This document shows positions 61,457 through 64,000 of a stretch of 64,000 nt of DNA, in pieces. Position 1 is the stretch's first letter; each line of letters starts with the position of its first letter. The position numbers and the translations under genes are program-made. The DNA is from G963692885 sp964658655 (GTDB lineage Bacteria > Acidobacteriota > Terriglobia > Terriglobales > Acidobacteriaceae), in assembly GCA_964658655.1 (NCBI GenBank), contig CAZZZL010000010.1, positions 62,001 to 126,000 on the forward strand, given 5' to 3'. The notes under the pieces are model-generated. The model saw only the letters and a program-made list of their open reading frames with translations, was not told where the DNA came from and searched no databases.

Positions 61457-62116
61457 ATGACAACAGCCACGACAGCAATTACACAGCATACGGAAATTCG
61501 CGTTCCGAACAGCAAGCTCGCGAACGAAATCACCACGTTCATTCGCGATACTGAATCAGAACTCCTCTTCAATCATTCGAGCCGTGTGTATCTGTTCGCG
61601 ACACTTGCCGGCGGGCGCCGCAAGCTGAACGTCGATGCGGAATTGCTTTATGCAGGTGCGATGTTTCATGACCTCGGCCTGGTTCCAGCCTATAGCAGCG
61701 CAGCCGATCGCTTCGAAGTCGACGGCGCGAATGGGGCACGCAATTTTCTGCGCGCTCATAAACTTTCAGAACAGGACATCGACCAGGTGTGGACGGCAAT
61801 TGCGCTGCATACGACGCCCGACATTCCGAAGTATATGCATCCAGTCGTAGCACTGGTGACGGCAGGTGTTGAGATGGATGTGCTCGGCATTGACTACAGC
61901 GGGTTCGACGACGCAGACCGCGAGTCGATCGTGCGTGCCTACCCTCGAACTCCGAACTTCAAAGAGGACATTCTGCAGGCGTTCTACGACGGTATCAAGC
62001 ATAAGCCGGAGACGACGTTTGGCAATGTGAAAGCTGATGTCCTTGCAGACAAGGACCCTACCTTCCGTCGCGGCAATTTTTGTACAGTGATTCGCAATTC
62101 TCCGTGGAAAAGCTAA
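61457..62116 (+). CDS. HD-domain phosphohydrolase-like protein
   Basis: A 219-residue protein. The HD motif residues are visible as His in FNHSSRVYLFATLAG, HD in AGAMFHDLGLVPAY, a further His in WTAIALHTTPDIP and Asp in LGIDYSGFDD, giving a metal site. It resembles the cyanamide-hydratase-like group of HD proteins that often sits next to GlxA-type regulators. GGAGG lies upstream of the ATG, with a slightly long spacing. Substrate unknown. Confidence 0.83.
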   Translation: MTTATTAITQHTEIRVPNSKLANEITTFIRDTESELLFNHSSRVYLFATLAGGRRKLNVDAELLYAGAMFHDLGLVPAYSSAADRFEVDGANGARNFLRAHKLSEQDIDQVWTAIALHTTPDIPKYMHPVVALVTAGVEMDVLGIDYSGFDDADRESIVRAYPRTPNFKEDILQAFYDGIKHKPETTFGNVKADVLADKDPTFRRGNFCTVIRNSPWKS

Positions 62117-62136
62117 GTACAGGCGGCAGTGCTCTT

Positions 62137-62170
62137 CAAAAAGAGAGAGGCCCGACAAAATGCCGGGCCC
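62137..62170 (-). terminator. Rho-independent terminator of the ribonucleotide reductase gene
   Basis: On the minus strand GGCCCG (62169-62164), GCATTTTGT loop and CGGGCC (62154-62149) are followed by TCTCTCTTTTT. It lies 23-50 bases after the stop at 62192. Convergent with the HD gene on the other strand. Confidence 0.8.
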
Positions 62171-62191
62171 TACCTTGTCTACGCGAAACGT

Positions 62192-64000
62192 CTAGCTGCA
62201 GCCACTCGTGCTGCCGCAGGACATGCATCGGTAGCAGCTACCGTTACGTACCATGATCGCTCCGCACGTCAGGCATGATGGAGCGTCGCCCATGTCATAC
62301 ATGCCGCGCATCGCGTCGGCTGCGTGACCGCTGGTGGGCACCACTGTTCCAGCGTGGCCGGGGATGATGGTTTGTCCCGCGCCGGTGACCGGATGACCAG
62401 AGGCCATCAGATCCAGGTCGCCTGCGGAGGGTGCAGCCGCGTCACCGATGGTTCCGAGTACGGGAACCGACGGCGGCTGGGGGGCGCCCAGGCCTGCGAA
62501 CAAATCAAGCTGCTGGCCGGACAGGAAGCGTAATTGGAGCCAGCGGAAGATGTAATCCATGATGGATTTGGCATAGCCAATATGCTCGTTGCCCGTCCAG
62601 CCCGAGGGCTCGAACCGGGTGTGTGCAAATTTCTCGCACAACACCTTCAAAGGCACACCATGCTGGAGCGAAAGCGAGATCGCAGTTGCGAATGAATCCA
62701 TCAGTCCGGAAACCGTGGAACCTTCTTTCGCCATCTTGATAAAGATTTCGCCCGGCTCGCCCGACGGATAAAGGCCAACGGTGATGTAGCCTTCGTGTCC
62801 TGCAATCGAGAACTTGTGGGTCAGCGATGCGCGCTCTTCCTGCAGACGATGACGAACGGCGCGTGGCGGAGCGTTGGGGTTCTGGGCGTTGTCAGTGGAC
62901 GCGGTTCGCGCAGGGGCCGCTACAGGAGGAGCTGACGGGGCGACAACGCCCGAGACTGCATTCTGTATGGCGATCTCGAAGGTATGGGCAGCATCTGCTA
63001 TCGCCTTGGCACTCACTTCCAGCTTGCTCGAGATCTTGTTCTCCAGCGCGCGCTCGAGTAACTGCACATCTTTTGTCGAGGCTGCATTGCCCTGCGAAAT
63101 CGCCGTAAGAATGCGCTCGGCAGATGCCGCCAGTGCCGCTGCTTCGGGATTCGCCTTCTTCCCGCTGTCATCCGAGACGTTCAGCACCTGCACGCCCTTC
63201 GAACCATCGCGATAAATTGCAACCGCCTTGATGCCCATGCGCCAGGCTTCGACGTAGACTTCCGCGATGTCATCAGCGCTTGCTTCAGTCGGAAGATTGA
63301 CAGTCTTCGAGATAGCGCCGGAGAGGAACGGCTGGGTCGCGGCCATCATCTTGATGTGACCGTTGTAGTGGATGGTGCGGGTTCCCTTTGAAGGTTTGAA
63401 GGAGCAATCGAAAACCGAGAGGTGCTCGGGCTTGATGGAAGGCGCGCCTTCGATCGTGCCGGTCGAATCGATATAGCTGACGATCGACTGCACCTGGTCG
63501 TCGGAGTAGCCGAGCTTGAAGAGTGCAGCTGGAACAGTCTGGTTAACGATCTTGATCATGCCGCCGCCAACAAGCTTTTTGTATTTCACCAGCGCGAGCT
63601 CTGGCTCGATACCGGTCGTGTCGCAATCCATCATGAAGCCGATGGTGCCTGTGGGTGCAAGCACAGTGACCTGCGAGTTGCGATAGCCGTACCTCTCCCC
63701 ATGCGCGAGTGCCTGGTCCCAGCATTCCTTGCTGGCCGCAATCAACTGGTCGAGCTGCGGAACACTGAACGGCTCGGCAGACGACTTGCTTCTTCCAATG
63801 TTGTTGACCTCCGCGCGATGCATGCGAATGACATCGAGGAAAGGCTCACGGTTGACGTAGAAACCGGGGCAGGCTCCGCCGCTGCGCGTCACCGAATTGG
63901 TCAGCGTTGTGGCGCTGCCAAGCTCAGGGCAACTCTCGGCGAGCTTGGCCGATTGCAGATACGCTTCGCCGCACATGATCGCAGTCAGCGTACCGGCAAA
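62192..64000 (-). CDS. nrdJ: Adenosylcobalamin-dependent (class II) ribonucleotide reductase, C-terminal part
   Basis: Partial: 602 codons are visible and the frame continues past the right edge. It reduces ribonucleotides to deoxyribonucleotides with a B12 radical. Evidence: CPGFYVNREPFLDVIRMHRA, VTVLAPTGTIGFMMDCDTTG, GGMIKIVNQTVPAAL, NGHIKMMAATQPFLSGAISK, YVEAWRMGIKAVAIYRDGSKG, and the C-terminal zinc/redox Cys cluster CLTCGAIMVRNGSCYRCMSC. An Ala-rich insertion (about 275-375 of the visible part) and the typical TSCP-type tail match class II enzymes. Confidence 0.9.
   Translation of the reverse strand, partial: FAGTLTAIMCGEAYLQSAKLAESCPELGSATTLTNSVTRSGGACPGFYVNREPFLDVIRMHRAEVNNIGRSKSSAEPFSVPQLDQLIAASKECWDQALAHGERYGYRNSQVTVLAPTGTIGFMMDCDTTGIEPELALVKYKKLVGGGMIKIVNQTVPAALFKLGYSDDQVQSIVSYIDSTGTIEGAPSIKPEHLSVFDCSFKPSKGTRTIHYNGHIKMMAATQPFLSGAISKTVNLPTEASADDIAEVYVEAWRMGIKAVAIYRDGSKGVQVLNVSDDSGKKANPEAAALAASAERILTAISQGNAASTKDVQLLERALENKISSKLEVSAKAIADAAHTFEIAIQNAVSGVVAPSAPPVAAPARTASTDNAQNPNAPPRAVRHRLQEERASLTHKFSIAGHEGYITVGLYPSGEPGEIFIKMAKEGSTVSGLMDSFATAISLSLQHGVPLKVLCEKFAHTRFEPSGWTGNEHIGYAKSIMDYIFRWLQLRFLSGQQLDLFAGLGAPQPPSVPVLGTIGDAAAPSAGDLDLMASGHPVTGAGQTIIPGHAGTVVPTSGHAADAMRGMYDMGDAPSCLTCGAIMVRNGSCYRCMSCGSTSGCS

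Noticed and set aside
1..64000. tRNA, rRNA, CRISPR array or prophage
   Set aside because: No TPsiC-like GTTCRANTC context in a cloverleaf, no regularly spaced direct repeats and no phage structural or integrase genes were recognised by eye.

Overview
This GC-rich window looks like a chromosomal segment of an acidobacterium, most likely Terriglobales/Acidobacteriaceae. That placement is inferred from the mix of families: DUF6677-like and DUF3455 proteins, an S53 acid protease, an Ig-repeat/PQQ-propeller lipoprotein, an FkbH/ACP/SGNH set, long-form HisG and a split ftsQAZ cluster. One run of Ns (36915-36924) shows it is a draft assembly. No rRNA, tRNA, CRISPR array, prophage or complete insertion sequence was seen.

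Layout. 1-11.5 kb: housekeeping and small metabolic genes (GT39 glycosyltransferase, GNAT, M24 peptidase, nusB, a lumazine synthase carrying an extra N-terminal VOC-like domain, crotonase, D-2-hydroxyacid dehydrogenase, aminotransferase). 11.5-18 kb: a compact minus-strand histidine operon, hisI-G-D-C-B-H-F-A. It is preceded by a 27-codon leader peptide with a run of His codons, a Rho-independent terminator and a competing antiterminator pairing, so it reads as a classical ribosome-mediated attenuator. hisE is not in the window. 18.6-31.2 kb: envelope and carbohydrate functions (FkbH-like protein, acyl carrier protein, SGNH protein, secreted lipoprotein, MBL hydrolase, Tat-exported GH28, formate-THF ligase, DUF3455, MBOAT acyltransferase). 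31.5-36 kb: PAS histidine kinase, nucleoside deaminase, secreted S53 peptidase. 36-45.2 kb: an accessory zone of small or unrecognised proteins with visible decay: an assembly gap inside an RcnB-like gene, two reading frames each interrupted by one in-frame TGA, and a degraded MDR dehydrogenase. 45.2-48.8 kb: LarA-like protein plus methyltransferase, and divergently a DoxX-like plus DUF4166 pair. 48.9-54.5 kb: ftsQ-ftsA-ftsZ followed by a soluble transpeptidase. 54.6-64 kb: nnr-tsaE, a DUF421 protein, an LctP permease, a GlxA/AraC regulator, an HD-domain protein and the 3' part of a B12-dependent ribonucleotide reductase running off the right edge.

The most informative observations are the his attenuator with an apparently leaderless His-rich leader peptide, the VOC-RibH fusion, the two TGA-interrupted genes, the dispersed palindromic repeat family (one copy supplies a Shine-Dalgarno-like sequence to a gene lacking a canonical upstream start), and the recurrent use of TTG starts created by TTGA stop/start overlaps.
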